The notes under the pieces were generated by a model. That model had not been told where the DNA came from. It worked only from the letters and a program-made list of their open reading frames with translations, and did not search any database. From Thermoproteota archaeon (GTDB lineage: Archaea > Korarchaeota > Korarchaeia > B14-G2): DNA of 16,371 bases. Position numbers and translations under genes: made by a program. The stretch is from the NCBI GenBank assembly GCA_003661385.1, contig QMWA01000019.1, positions 1 through 16,371 of the forward strand, written 5' to 3'. Shown here one piece after another: positions 8,260-15,010 of this stretch. Each line of letters opens with the position of its first letter. Position 1 is the first letter of the stretch.

Positions 8260-8319
8260 CTAGCCTGCAGACAGCAATTTGGCCTGTAGATCAGGTAATG
8301 TATTTATTCTGCAGGCTAG
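8260..8319 (+). repeat. 11-base inverted repeat bracketing the start codon
   Basis: CTAGCCTGCAG (8260-8270) is exactly complementary to CTGCAGGCTAG (8309-8319). The 38-base loop contains the only usable start codon of the next gene, ATG 8298, and its weak AGGTA ribosome site. Inside the loop ACAG (8271-8274) and CTGT (8284-8287) could form a small stacked hairpin. It may act as an RNA structure limiting translation or as a protein-binding operator. Confidence 0.5.
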
Positions 8320-9962
8320 GGGCACTTAGACCTCACTTGGATGCGAAGGCCATAGAGGAGCTTATTGAAAGAGAGGCTGAGCAAGCGAGGAGGCGTCTAG
8401 GAGAGCTAGCTGAGGGCAGAGAGCTGAGGAGAGTCACCTTAAAGGACTTCCCTGTGAGCGGGAGGAGAGCTGGAGCGCTCCTCTATGACGGCGAGATTGC
8501 CATCAGCTCCAGGCTAAGTGGCCCCCAGCTTACTGCTGTAGTCAGGAGGGAAGCTTTCCTGCTCTCTGTACCATCTGCAGTCATGGACCTCCAAATCACA
8601 GTAGACTTAGGTTGGCTGCATGCTTGGGAGATGGAGAAAAATGGCCGCACCAGAGAAGCGTTAAGGGAGTGGTGGAGCATATGTTATAGAGGACATAAGA
8701 CCAGGATGGGAGCACTCTATGCTCCAGCATACCTCCTGCCTTGGATGACAGCAGCATACAATGATAGGGGTTCAGTAGAGCTGTTGAAGAGGATAAATGA
8801 TGAGGCCAGGGAGGGGAGAGTGGTCAGGGAAGAGGAGCTCTACTATGTCGTCGTAGACACGCTTCAAGATGCCATAGTGCAGCTGAGCGAGGACGAGCTT
8901 AGCAAGGCAATAGACCTGCTGTCTGGAGAAGCCTCTGAGGAGGAGAAGTCGAAGAACAGGTTCAAGGTTGCTCGAAGAAAGCTCCTCAGGTACGGGATAT
9001 ACACCAAGGGAAGCGTGGTCAACATACACAGGCTTGGACTGCAGACTATGTTCCTTGTGATAAGCGGCTTGAGGCAGGAGGCGCTACACGAGCTAGCTGA
9101 CCTCCCAGTAGTATACAGGATCCTTGAGGGTGAGGTGTCTCTGGAAGATCATGTAGTAGTCTTCATCGTCGGGGAGAGGGACGTGAAGGGGCTGAAGAAG
9201 AGCATTGAGGAGGCCAGCGAAGCTAGAGGGTTCAAGTTCGAGCTCCATAGGGCTAGAGCAGGCTGGCATATGCTGCAGAGGCGAATGTACGGGAAGCAGA
9301 GTGAAGCCTACATGTACTTGAAGAAGGCTCTAGAGCAGGGTGCAAGCAACCAGGCTTTTGGCGTGAGAGTAGGTAAGCTTAATCCACCTAGCATACAGGT
9401 TGATAAGGTAGACTTGAAGATACTCAGGCTCATACACAGGATAGGAAAGACCTCTAACAGGAAGATAAGGGCTCTAGCTGGAGTAAGCAAGGCTGAAACA
9501 GAGAGGAGGCTCAGGAAGCTGAGAAACCAGGGGCTTGTGCTGGAGTACTGGGGGCTAACTGGGCTGGGAGTGGGGGCACCCACGTTCCTCCTAGTAGAGG
9601 CTAAGGAGCTCTATGATGCCTACAGGATATGCTCAGCTCTCAGTGAGGTATCGACTGTAATGGGAAGCTGGTGTGACTCAGGTGTCTTAGCCTGCATATG
9701 CTACACGCCATCTAGCATGCTCACCTACTTCACCAGAGCAGTCAAAGAGGCGCTGGGGGATAAGCTGCTGAAGCGCATCCTGCTACGTGAGGCAGGGCCA
9801 TCAGGCTGGGATATCCCAGTCGAGTACTGGAGAGAAGACGTTAAGAGCTTCGACTTCTCAGGCGTGATGGAGCAGGTGAGAAGCATCCTAGCAGGCAGCT
9901 CTGGAGATGCATACAGCCGTGTAGTGGGCTCGACGTGTAGAGCTGCTCTTAGTAAAGCTTAA
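8298..9962 (+). CDS. Probable transcription regulator with two Lrp/AsnC-like HTH-RAM units and an unknown N-terminal region
   Basis: A 554-residue protein. The clearest part is an Lrp/AsnC-type winged helix at about 368-420 (VDLKILRLIHRIGKTSNRKI, GVSKAETERRLRKLRNQGLV) followed by a RAM-like alpha/beta segment at about 425-500 (APTFLLVEA, VLACICYTPS). An earlier stretch looks like a weaker copy: about 220-245 (VARRKLLRYGIYTKGSVVNI, then HRLGLQ) resembles the end of an Lrp HTH, and about 248-320 has the same strand-helix-strand rhythm (TMFLVIS, HVVVFIV). The first ~180 residues I do not recognise; they are rich in Trp and charge. ATG 8298 is the only start available, since an in-frame TGA lies at 8253. 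The gene is probably autoregulated or linked to the transporter 34 bases downstream. The HTH call is firm; the tandem reading is inference. Confidence 0.75.
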   Translation: MYLFCRLGALRPHLDAKAIEELIEREAEQARRRLGELAEGRELRRVTLKDFPVSGRRAGALLYDGEIAISSRLSGPQLTAVVRREAFLLSVPSAVMDLQITVDLGWLHAWEMEKNGRTREALREWWSICYRGHKTRMGALYAPAYLLPWMTAAYNDRGSVELLKRINDEAREGRVVREEELYYVVVDTLQDAIVQLSEDELSKAIDLLSGEASEEEKSKNRFKVARRKLLRYGIYTKGSVVNIHRLGLQTMFLVISGLRQEALHELADLPVVYRILEGEVSLEDHVVVFIVGERDVKGLKKSIEEASEARGFKFELHRARAGWHMLQRRMYGKQSEAYMYLKKALEQGASNQAFGVRVGKLNPPSIQVDKVDLKILRLIHRIGKTSNRKIRALAGVSKAETERRLRKLRNQGLVLEYWGLTGLGVGAPTFLLVEAKELYDAYRICSALSEVSTVMGSWCDSGVLACICYTPSSMLTYFTRAVKEALGDKLLKRILLREAGPSGWDIPVEYWREDVKSFDFSGVMEQVRSILAGSSGDAYSRVVGSTCRAALSKA

Positions 9963-9996
9963 TACCAGACCTAGCCTCCTGCTCCATGGATGTAGG

Positions 9997-11274
9997 TTGC
10001 TGGTTCCAGACGAGACGCTGTTCCTGCTGGTCTTCGCGCTCGTAGTACTGTTACTGATCACAGAGAAGTACCATAGGAGCCTAGCTGCGCTCCTAGGGCT
10101 ACTGCTGACAGTGTTCTTTGGCGTGAGAAGGGGGATAATGTCTGGAAGAGAGTTCATAGAGCTCGTAGACATTCACGTGCTTATCTTCATAGTAAGCGTT
10201 ATGGTGCTGTGTGAGGGGCTGAGCCGCTCCAGGTTCTTTCACTTCATAGGGCTATGGGTCGTAAAGGCAACTAGAGGGGAACTCAGTAGGCTGTTTATCT
10301 CATTCCAGCTGCTTACAGCAATATTAACTGTGTTCCTCAATGAAATCGCAGTGATGCTCATTATGGGGTCTCTCACGCTAGCAATTTCAGAGAGAGTGAG
10401 GATAAACATTGAGAAGTGGATACTCTTTGAAGCCGTAATGACTGACATAGGTGGAATGCTTCTGCCAATAAGCTCCATACCAAACTTGATAGTCGCATCA
10501 GAGCTTAACCTAGGCTTCATCGAGTTTGCTAGAGCCATGATGCCCATAGTCCTGCTTCTGATAGCTGTCACTCTGCTCTACCTAATTGGAACAGTAGAGG
10601 TCAAGGAGGGGAAGATTAGCTTAGAGGACATAGACCCCTGGAGCGCAGTTGAAGACAGAGGAATGCTCTACAAGTCTGTGCTCATATTCTCAGCTGTCAT
10701 AGTCCTATTCTTCCTCCAGGAAGAGCTCGGAGTCAGCTTGGAGATGATAGCATTAGCTGGAGCCACAGCCATGTTGATCTTGGGTGGAGAGGACCCAGAT
10801 GAGATATTCAGAGACCTAGACTGGAGCACTGTATTCTTCCTTGGAGGGTTCTTCGTCATAATAGGCGGGCTGGAGAAGTCAGGAGCTCTAGAGCTTCTAG
10901 GGTCAGCTGCAACAAGCTTACTAGCTCACAGCAAGCTCATAGCTGTAGTGGGATGCATGTGGATCGTAGCTCTGCTCTCAGCTGTGATGGATAACATACC
11001 TGTTACGCTCACGATGATACCCTTAACTGGGGTGCTGGCATCTAATACCGGAGCAGAACACGACCTATTTGCTTGGAGCATTGTTCTTGGAGCGAATATA
11101 GGAGGGAAAATGCTGCCCTTTGCATCGCCTTCAACGGTTGTAGCCTTAGGGCTGCTTAAGAGGGAGGGAATCATCGTTAGGACGGGAGAGTACTTTAAGA
11201 AGTTCATCCCGCTGCTGACGATACATTTAATAGCTTCATCGCTCTACTTGACTCTGCTAGTGGTGCTAGGATGA
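9997..11274 (+). CDS. ArsB/NhaD-superfamily inner membrane ion transporter
   Basis: A 425-residue polytopic membrane protein with about ten to twelve hydrophobic segments. It has the two inverted halves typical of the ion transporter superfamily that includes ArsB, NhaD and SLC13. First half: FLNEIAVMLIMGSL and then DIGGMLLPISSIPNLIVAS; second half: AVMDNIPVTLTMIPL and then GANIGGKMLPFASPSTVVA. These are the paired Asp/Asn-rich helices and re-entrant GG-P loops. The substrate (arsenite, Na+/H+, a dicarboxylate or another anion) cannot be read from the sequence; no arsenic resistance gene is nearby. The start is TTG 9997; no in-frame ATG or GTG lies between it and the previous gene, and a TATA-like AAGCTTAATA overlaps the end of that gene. 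The stop overlaps the next start (ATGA). It probably shares an operon with the regulator upstream. Confidence 0.85.
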   Translation: MLVPDETLFLLVFALVVLLLITEKYHRSLAALLGLLLTVFFGVRRGIMSGREFIELVDIHVLIFIVSVMVLCEGLSRSRFFHFIGLWVVKATRGELSRLFISFQLLTAILTVFLNEIAVMLIMGSLTLAISERVRINIEKWILFEAVMTDIGGMLLPISSIPNLIVASELNLGFIEFARAMMPIVLLLIAVTLLYLIGTVEVKEGKISLEDIDPWSAVEDRGMLYKSVLIFSAVIVLFFLQEELGVSLEMIALAGATAMLILGGEDPDEIFRDLDWSTVFFLGGFFVIIGGLEKSGALELLGSAATSLLAHSKLIAVVGCMWIVALLSAVMDNIPVTLTMIPLTGVLASNTGAEHDLFAWSIVLGANIGGKMLPFASPSTVVALGLLKREGIIVRTGEYFKKFIPLLTIHLIASSLYLTLLVVLG

Positions 11275-11564
11275 GCACCCCTGAGAAGCAGGAGAGGAAG
11301 GAGAAGGGTATAGTGGAGAGGATAAGGGAGAACCTGTGGCCTGAGAAGCAGACTGCGGTGCTCAAGAGGTTTGATGAGGTCAAGGGCTGCATAGACCAGG
11401 CGATGTCGCCTTACATCGAGGTCAAGATCAGGAAGCCAAGCGAGGTCACTATGGAGGAGTTCTCCTCTCTTAGAGAGGATAAGGAGTTCCTGAGCGGCCT
11501 CTCCGACTTTGCTAAGGAGTGGATTGAGAGGAAGAGGTCTAAAGAAGGGGAGAAGAGCTCTTAG
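11271..11564 (+). CDS. Small charged hypothetical protein coupled to the transporter
   Basis: A 97-residue protein I do not recognise. It is very rich in Lys, Glu and Arg, has one Cys (about residue 40), no membrane segment and no signal peptide, and looks mainly helical, with a polar N-terminal tail (STPEKQERKEKG) and a basic/acidic C-terminal tail. Its ATG overlaps the transporter TGA as ATGA, the usual sign of translational coupling, so it may be a cytoplasmic partner or regulator of that transporter. It ends 5 bases before the stop codon of the convergent moaD-like gene. The coding call rests on the tight overlap and on codon use like its neighbours. Confidence 0.7.
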   Translation: MSTPEKQERKEKGIVERIRENLWPEKQTAVLKRFDEVKGCIDQAMSPYIEVKIRKPSEVTMEEFSSLREDKEFLSGLSDFAKEWIERKRSKEGEKSS

Positions 11565-11569
11565 AGCAG

Positions 11570-11845
11570 CTAGCCTCCGGCTACGGGAGGGAATATAGCT
11601 AGGACGTCGCCCTCCTTAATGGGTGAATCAAGCCCCTTGATGTGGTCTATGTCTCTGCCGTTCAGGAACACCTTATAGAACTTCTTCAGCTTGCCGTTGC
11701 TGTCAAGCATGCTTGAGAGCTGAGGGTACATGTCGACTAGCGTGTAGATGACATCAGCCACCTTAGAGCCTGTGAGCTCTAGGTCAAGCTGGCTTACCCC
11801 AGTAGACTCCCTTAGTGTGGCGAAGAGCTTAACCTTAACCCTCAT
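11570..11845 (-). CDS. moaD: MoaD/ThiS-family sulfur carrier (molybdopterin/tungstopterin synthase small subunit-like)
   Basis: A 91-residue beta-grasp protein: VKVKLFATLRESTG at the N terminus, a middle YPQLSSMLD, KVFLNGRDI, then EGDVLAIFPPVAGG ending exactly in the Gly-Gly that is adenylated and thiocarboxylated. It would donate sulfur for the dithiolene of the pterin cofactor. Its place directly after an aldehyde ferredoxin oxidoreductase and its radical SAM partner suggests service to tungstopterin, although a general MoaD role is possible. The ATG at 11845 is preceded by AGGGGGC only a few bases away, and by a TATA-like TTTTATC about 30 bases upstream. It is the last gene of the minus-strand cluster. 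Confidence 0.9.
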   Translation of the reverse strand: MRVKVKLFATLRESTGVSQLDLELTGSKVADVIYTLVDMYPQLSSMLDSNGKLKKFYKVFLNGRDIDHIKGLDSPIKEGDVLAIFPPVAGG

Positions 11846-11873
11846 AAGCCCCCTAGTATCCGTGAGCTAGTGT

Positions 11874-11881
11874 GATAAAAG
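11874..11881 (-). promoter_or_regulatory. Possible TATA box before moaD
   Basis: On the minus strand GCTTTTATCACA covers about 11871-11882, centred some 30 bases before the moaD ATG (11845). In the 45-base gap between the radical SAM gene and moaD this is the only AT-rich patch. It would give a leader of only a few bases, just including the GGGGG ribosome site. It may be an internal promoter in the cluster. Confidence 0.35.
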
Positions 11882-11890
11882 CGTTGCCAC

Positions 11891-13021
11891 CTACGGGTAT
11901 TCTCTGATGAGCCTTACGTGCTCTACGAGGTACCTCATTGGGCACTGTACTATCCTCCTGTAGTACAGGCAGGAGGCGCAGCTCGGTGAGTTCCCCCAGC
12001 AGTCGTGCTCTGTTGTCTCGAAGAATGCACAGTACTCCTCGTGCTGGCAGTCGTTGCATGATGGGAACTGCCCCAGCTTGACTAGAACCCTGAACTTCAC
12101 GTAGCTCTCGGTGCTCCATATATCCTTCAGGGGCTTCTCAGCTATAGACCCGAAAGCCGCCCTCTTGACTGTCCTGCGGCGGCCGTCTAGCCACATGCCA
12201 TACGTGTGGGAGAGCATTAGACAGGGAGAGACTGAAGTGTCCCAGTTCACTACTAGCGCGTTGTTCTCTATGAAGGGGCAGTATCTGCCTGTTCCAGTCC
12301 TGTACTTGAACTCAGGCTCAACTATCCTCAGGTTGTGGACTATAGCCTTCCTCCTGGCCTCATGCAGCACCTCATGCACCTTGCTGTCTGGGTCTGATCC
12401 GTAGAGGACCTGTGAAGCCATGGCTTCGCTCGTAGGTATGAGATTTGAGAGGATTACTCCTATAGCTCCGCTCTTAGAGGCCTCTTCTATGCTGCTTGGG
12501 AGCTCACTTAGGTTAGACTTCATGAGGATCATTGAAATCCATATAGCTGGGGTCCTTCCAGCGCTGCTAGCTGCCTCCATGATGCTTCTCATCCCCTCTC
12601 TCACCTTAGCTAGGCTTGCGCCCTCTCTCAGCTCCTGGTATAGGCTTGTGAAGCTCTCTATGCTGACTACAACCCACCTGATTTTCTCGGCTATGAGCTT
12701 CGAGTACTCCTCCAACATGGTGCCGTTTGTGACGAGGCCTAGCTTGAACCACCTGGAGGCCTGGTCTACAGCCTCCTGGAAGTGCGTGTAGTACGTGGGC
12801 TCACCGTAGCCGCTCAGCCACAGGACCTTCACTCCAGCCTCGTGGAGCTCTCTTAGAGCTGCCTTGAGGTGCTGTAGCTCCATTTCCCCAAGCTCCTCGC
12901 TCCAAGACCTCCTGTAGCAGAACCTGCAGCTGAGGTTGCACTTTGATGTAAGCTCTAGGTGAGCTTCAGCCGGCGGCCCTAAGTCAGGCTGGTACCATCC
13001 TCCTAGCAGCCTTATCTTCAT
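11891..13021 (-). CDS. Radical SAM protein, tungsten cofactor oxidoreductase maturase type
   Basis: A 376-residue radical SAM enzyme. The CxxxCxxC cluster motif is CNLSCRFC (C28, C32, C35), followed by a GGEP-like GYGEP (71-75) and GLVTNG. A Cys-rich C-terminal SPASM/twitch-like region has Cys at 248, 267, 322, 325, 331, 341, 348, 351 and 360, enough for one or two auxiliary iron-sulfur clusters. Its position immediately downstream of a tungsten aldehyde oxidoreductase is the classic place of the cmo (cofactor-modifying) gene of Pyrococcus and of the radical SAM maturase family of tungsten-cofactor oxidoreductases. The exact reaction is not established. The start ATG at 13021 has no Shine-Dalgarno but has a T-rich TATA-like block 29 bases upstream, which fits a leaderless transcript. 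A peptide-modifying SPASM enzyme is the main alternative. Confidence 0.85.
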   Translation of the reverse strand: MKIRLLGGWYQPDLGPPAEAHLELTSKCNLSCRFCYRRSWSEELGEMELQHLKAALRELHEAGVKVLWLSGYGEPTYYTHFQEAVDQASRWFKLGLVTNGTMLEEYSKLIAEKIRWVVVSIESFTSLYQELREGASLAKVREGMRSIMEAASSAGRTPAIWISMILMKSNLSELPSSIEEASKSGAIGVILSNLIPTSEAMASQVLYGSDPDSKVHEVLHEARRKAIVHNLRIVEPEFKYRTGTGRYCPFIENNALVVNWDTSVSPCLMLSHTYGMWLDGRRRTVKRAAFGSIAEKPLKDIWSTESYVKFRVLVKLGQFPSCNDCQHEEYCAFFETTEHDCWGNSPSCASCLYYRRIVQCPMRYLVEHVRLIREYP

Positions 13022-13046
13022 GGAAAGCTGGGAGCTAGGCGGGGGG

Positions 13047-13054
13047 TAAAAAAT
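13047..13054 (-). promoter_or_regulatory. T-rich block between AOR and radical SAM gene (terminator and/or promoter)
   Basis: The minus strand reads ATTTTTTA here, in the 46-base gap between the AOR stop and the radical SAM ATG. A T-run just after a stop codon is a typical archaeal terminator signal, and its centre is about 29 bases before the next ATG, also right for a TATA box of a leaderless transcript. Either or both roles are possible. Confidence 0.4.
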
Positions 13055-13067
13055 GTTGGGGGCGAGT

Positions 13068-14948
13068 TTAGGCTGGAAGGAGGCCCTGCTCCTCTAGCCT
13101 GTCTGCTAGCTCCTTTAGGCCCAGCCTCTCTAGAGTCTCCCTGGTCGGCCTGCCGTCTACCCAGCCTCTGAGCTTATAGTACTCTGGGAGCATCTCATCT
13201 AGCCTAGCTGTGTGGCCTGCTATTGGGCCAGCTGGCATAGCTGTCTTTGTGAACCTCTCTGGCAGCTTGTCGTACTCCTTTCCATCTCCGAAGCTGAGTA
13301 TATTGAACACTCTCTCAGCGTTCCATATCCTCTCTCCTATGGCCATGAACTCCTCTGGTGTTACGTCCCAGCCTGTTACGGCTGAAAGCTGCTTTGCTAG
13401 GTCATCTACCCAGTACGCGAAGGTCACGAACTTGCATACCACCATGCTGTCTAGGGTTGCGAAGCCGTCCTGGAACTCCTTCACCCACTTTGGCTTGCCT
13501 TCCGTCTTCAGTGGGTCTAGCTTCTCTGGGACACCTAGGATCTCAGGTGATATCATGTATGCTCTCAGGTGGCAGCCTCCTCTGTTGCTTGTTGCATATG
13601 CTAGGGCGTGGCCCTGTACTCCTCTTGGGTCGTATGCAGGTAGGCACTGGCCTCTTACCTGTGGAGCTATCTCTGGGCGCCCATACTTCTTCGCGAGCCT
13701 GTAGCCTCCTTCAGCTAGCTCATCGCCTATGCCTGACCTGTATGCTATCCTCCATACCATCTCAACTAGCGCGCCTTCATTCCCGAACTTGAGCTCTATC
13801 CCCTCAAGCTTCTCCTTGGGGATGTAGCCTTTCTCGTAGAGCTCCATTGCAACAGCTATGGCGTTGCCTGTGCTTATGGTGTCTAGCCCTAGCTCGTTGC
13901 AGAGGAAGTTCGCCTTGGTGACTGCAGCTAGGTCTCCTACACCAGTGTTTGCTCCAAGAGCCCATACTGTCTCGTACTCTGGGCCGTCTCCCTCACCCTG
14001 GTATGGCGGCTCAGTTATCCTGGTCCACCTGCCACAGGCTATGGCGCAGCCCCAGCATGGCTGCCTCCTCACAAGTATCTTCTCAGCTATGGTCTCTCCA
14101 CTTATGTTCGCAGCATGCTCGAACTGGCCTTTCTGGAAGTTGTTTGTCGGGAATATGCCGGCCTCGTTGATTATGTTGACCAGGACTGCAGTCCCGTACT
14201 TCGGGAGAGCCTCGTTTGTCACCCCACTCGCCTTCTTCTTCTCCAGTGCTTCTCTCACGACCTCCTTCAGCTTCTCTTCGTCAGCTGGCTTAGGCTTCAG
14301 CCCTGGCTTGGCTACTATGGCCTTGAGCTTCTTTGAGCCCCATACTGCACCATGTCCTCCTCTGCCTGCTGCTCTGCCCTCCTCGTTTATTATGCACGCT
14401 ATCTTGCAGAGGTTCTCTCCAGCTGGGCCTATGCATGCCACCGAGATGTCCTCACCATGCTCCTCCTGGAGCATCTTGGTTGTCAGGTGCGTGTCTCTCC
14501 CCCAGAGGTGCTTTGCATCTCTGAGCTCAGCCTTACCCTCCTCTAGGTAGAGGTAGACTGGAGTCTCTGATGCGCCCTCCAGTACCACGAAGTCGAAGCC
14601 AGCGAACTTCAGGTATGGGCCGAACTTTCCTCCACTTTGGGAGTCGTGTATTGTGTTTGTCTCAGGGGACTTCGTTACACTGCACCATCTCCCAGCTTCT
14701 AAGCCGGATGCGATGCCAGTTACTGGGCCTGTCATGACGAATGCCTTGTTCTTAGGGCTAAGCGGGTCTACCTTCGGGTCTACCTCCTTCAGCATGAGGT
14801 ATACTCCAAGCCCTCTGCCACCTATCCAGCTCCTGAGAACCTGCTCAGGGAGGTAATCGAACAGGTTTTCGACCTTAACCTTCTGGTTTGTGAGGTCTAC
14901 TCGGACGAACTTCCCCATGTAGCCGCCGACCAAGTAGGTCACCGCCAT
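13068..14948 (-). CDS. aor: Tungsten-containing aldehyde:ferredoxin oxidoreductase
   Basis: Oxidises aldehydes to carboxylic acids with ferredoxin as acceptor, using a bis-pterin tungsten centre and a [4Fe-4S] cluster; cytoplasmic. From the ATG at 14948 the protein has 626 residues (Pyrococcus AOR about 605). Visible: GKFVRVDLT start domain, WIGGRGLGVYL, TGPVTG, GGKFGPYLKFAG, AGRGGHGAVWGSKKLKA pterin-binding region, the cluster Cys in CWGCAIAC plus a fourth in DSMVVCKF, GPEYETVWALG, NELGLDTIS and the ATSNRGGCH His. Three in-frame ATGs exist (14963, 14948, 14918). A TTTTAAG TATA box centred near 14972 puts the transcript start at about 14948, so that ATG is favoured as a leaderless start. The radical SAM and MoaD-like genes follow. 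Family members (FOR, GOR) cannot be excluded as the specific substrate class. Confidence 0.94.
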   Translation of the reverse strand: MAVTYLVGGYMGKFVRVDLTNQKVKVENLFDYLPEQVLRSWIGGRGLGVYLMLKEVDPKVDPLSPKNKAFVMTGPVTGIASGLEAGRWCSVTKSPETNTIHDSQSGGKFGPYLKFAGFDFVVLEGASETPVYLYLEEGKAELRDAKHLWGRDTHLTTKMLQEEHGEDISVACIGPAGENLCKIACIINEEGRAAGRGGHGAVWGSKKLKAIVAKPGLKPKPADEEKLKEVVREALEKKKASGVTNEALPKYGTAVLVNIINEAGIFPTNNFQKGQFEHAANISGETIAEKILVRRQPCWGCAIACGRWTRITEPPYQGEGDGPEYETVWALGANTGVGDLAAVTKANFLCNELGLDTISTGNAIAVAMELYEKGYIPKEKLEGIELKFGNEGALVEMVWRIAYRSGIGDELAEGGYRLAKKYGRPEIAPQVRGQCLPAYDPRGVQGHALAYATSNRGGCHLRAYMISPEILGVPEKLDPLKTEGKPKWVKEFQDGFATLDSMVVCKFVTFAYWVDDLAKQLSAVTGWDVTPEEFMAIGERIWNAERVFNILSFGDGKEYDKLPERFTKTAMPAGPIAGHTARLDEMLPEYYKLRGWVDGRPTRETLERLGLKELADRLEEQGLLPA

Positions 14949-14953
14949 CAGGC

Positions 14954-14988
14954 GCAGGAGCATGCTGCTTAAAAGAGTTTGCTCCTGC
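14954..14988 (-). repeat. 8-base inverted repeat centred on the AOR TATA box
   Basis: GCAGGAGC (14954-14961) and GCTCCTGC (14981-14988) are perfect complements separated by 19 bases. The centre of symmetry (about 14971) falls inside the TATA-like TTTTAAG. A dimeric repressor bound here would cover the promoter; alternatively it is a chance pair of common words. Confidence 0.4.
14968..14975 (-). promoter_or_regulatory. TATA box of the aor transcript
   Basis: The minus strand reads CTTTTAAG. Its centre is about 24-26 bases before ATG 14948, the distance expected between TATA and transcription start in archaea, so it both predicts a promoter and supports that start codon. The gap to thiL (14964-15010) holds nothing else I can recognise. 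Confidence 0.55.
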
Positions 14989-15010
14989 AGTTCCGGGGTT
15001 CGTCAAATGG

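Noticed and set aside
8111-8297. tRNA, box C/D RNA or riboswitch in the largest intergenic gap
   Set aside because: No cloverleaf, T-loop or paired C/D boxes found by eye; only a TATA-like box and the inverted repeat are supported.
9997-11274. Assigning the transporter as arsenite efflux pump ArsB
   Set aside because: It has the superfamily fold signatures only; there is no ArsR, ArsA, ArsC or ArsM neighbour, so the substrate is left open.
13210-14550. Plus-strand open frames of up to 230 codons opposite the AOR gene
   Set aside because: The minus strand there encodes continuous AOR homology with all cofactor residues; the plus frames are low-complexity Ser/Pro/Leu shadows without start-site support.
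14990-15010. GGGGTTCG near the end of thiL as a tRNA T-arm fragment (possible integration site)
   Set aside because: The following bases do not complete a T-stem and no acceptor or anticodon stem is present.
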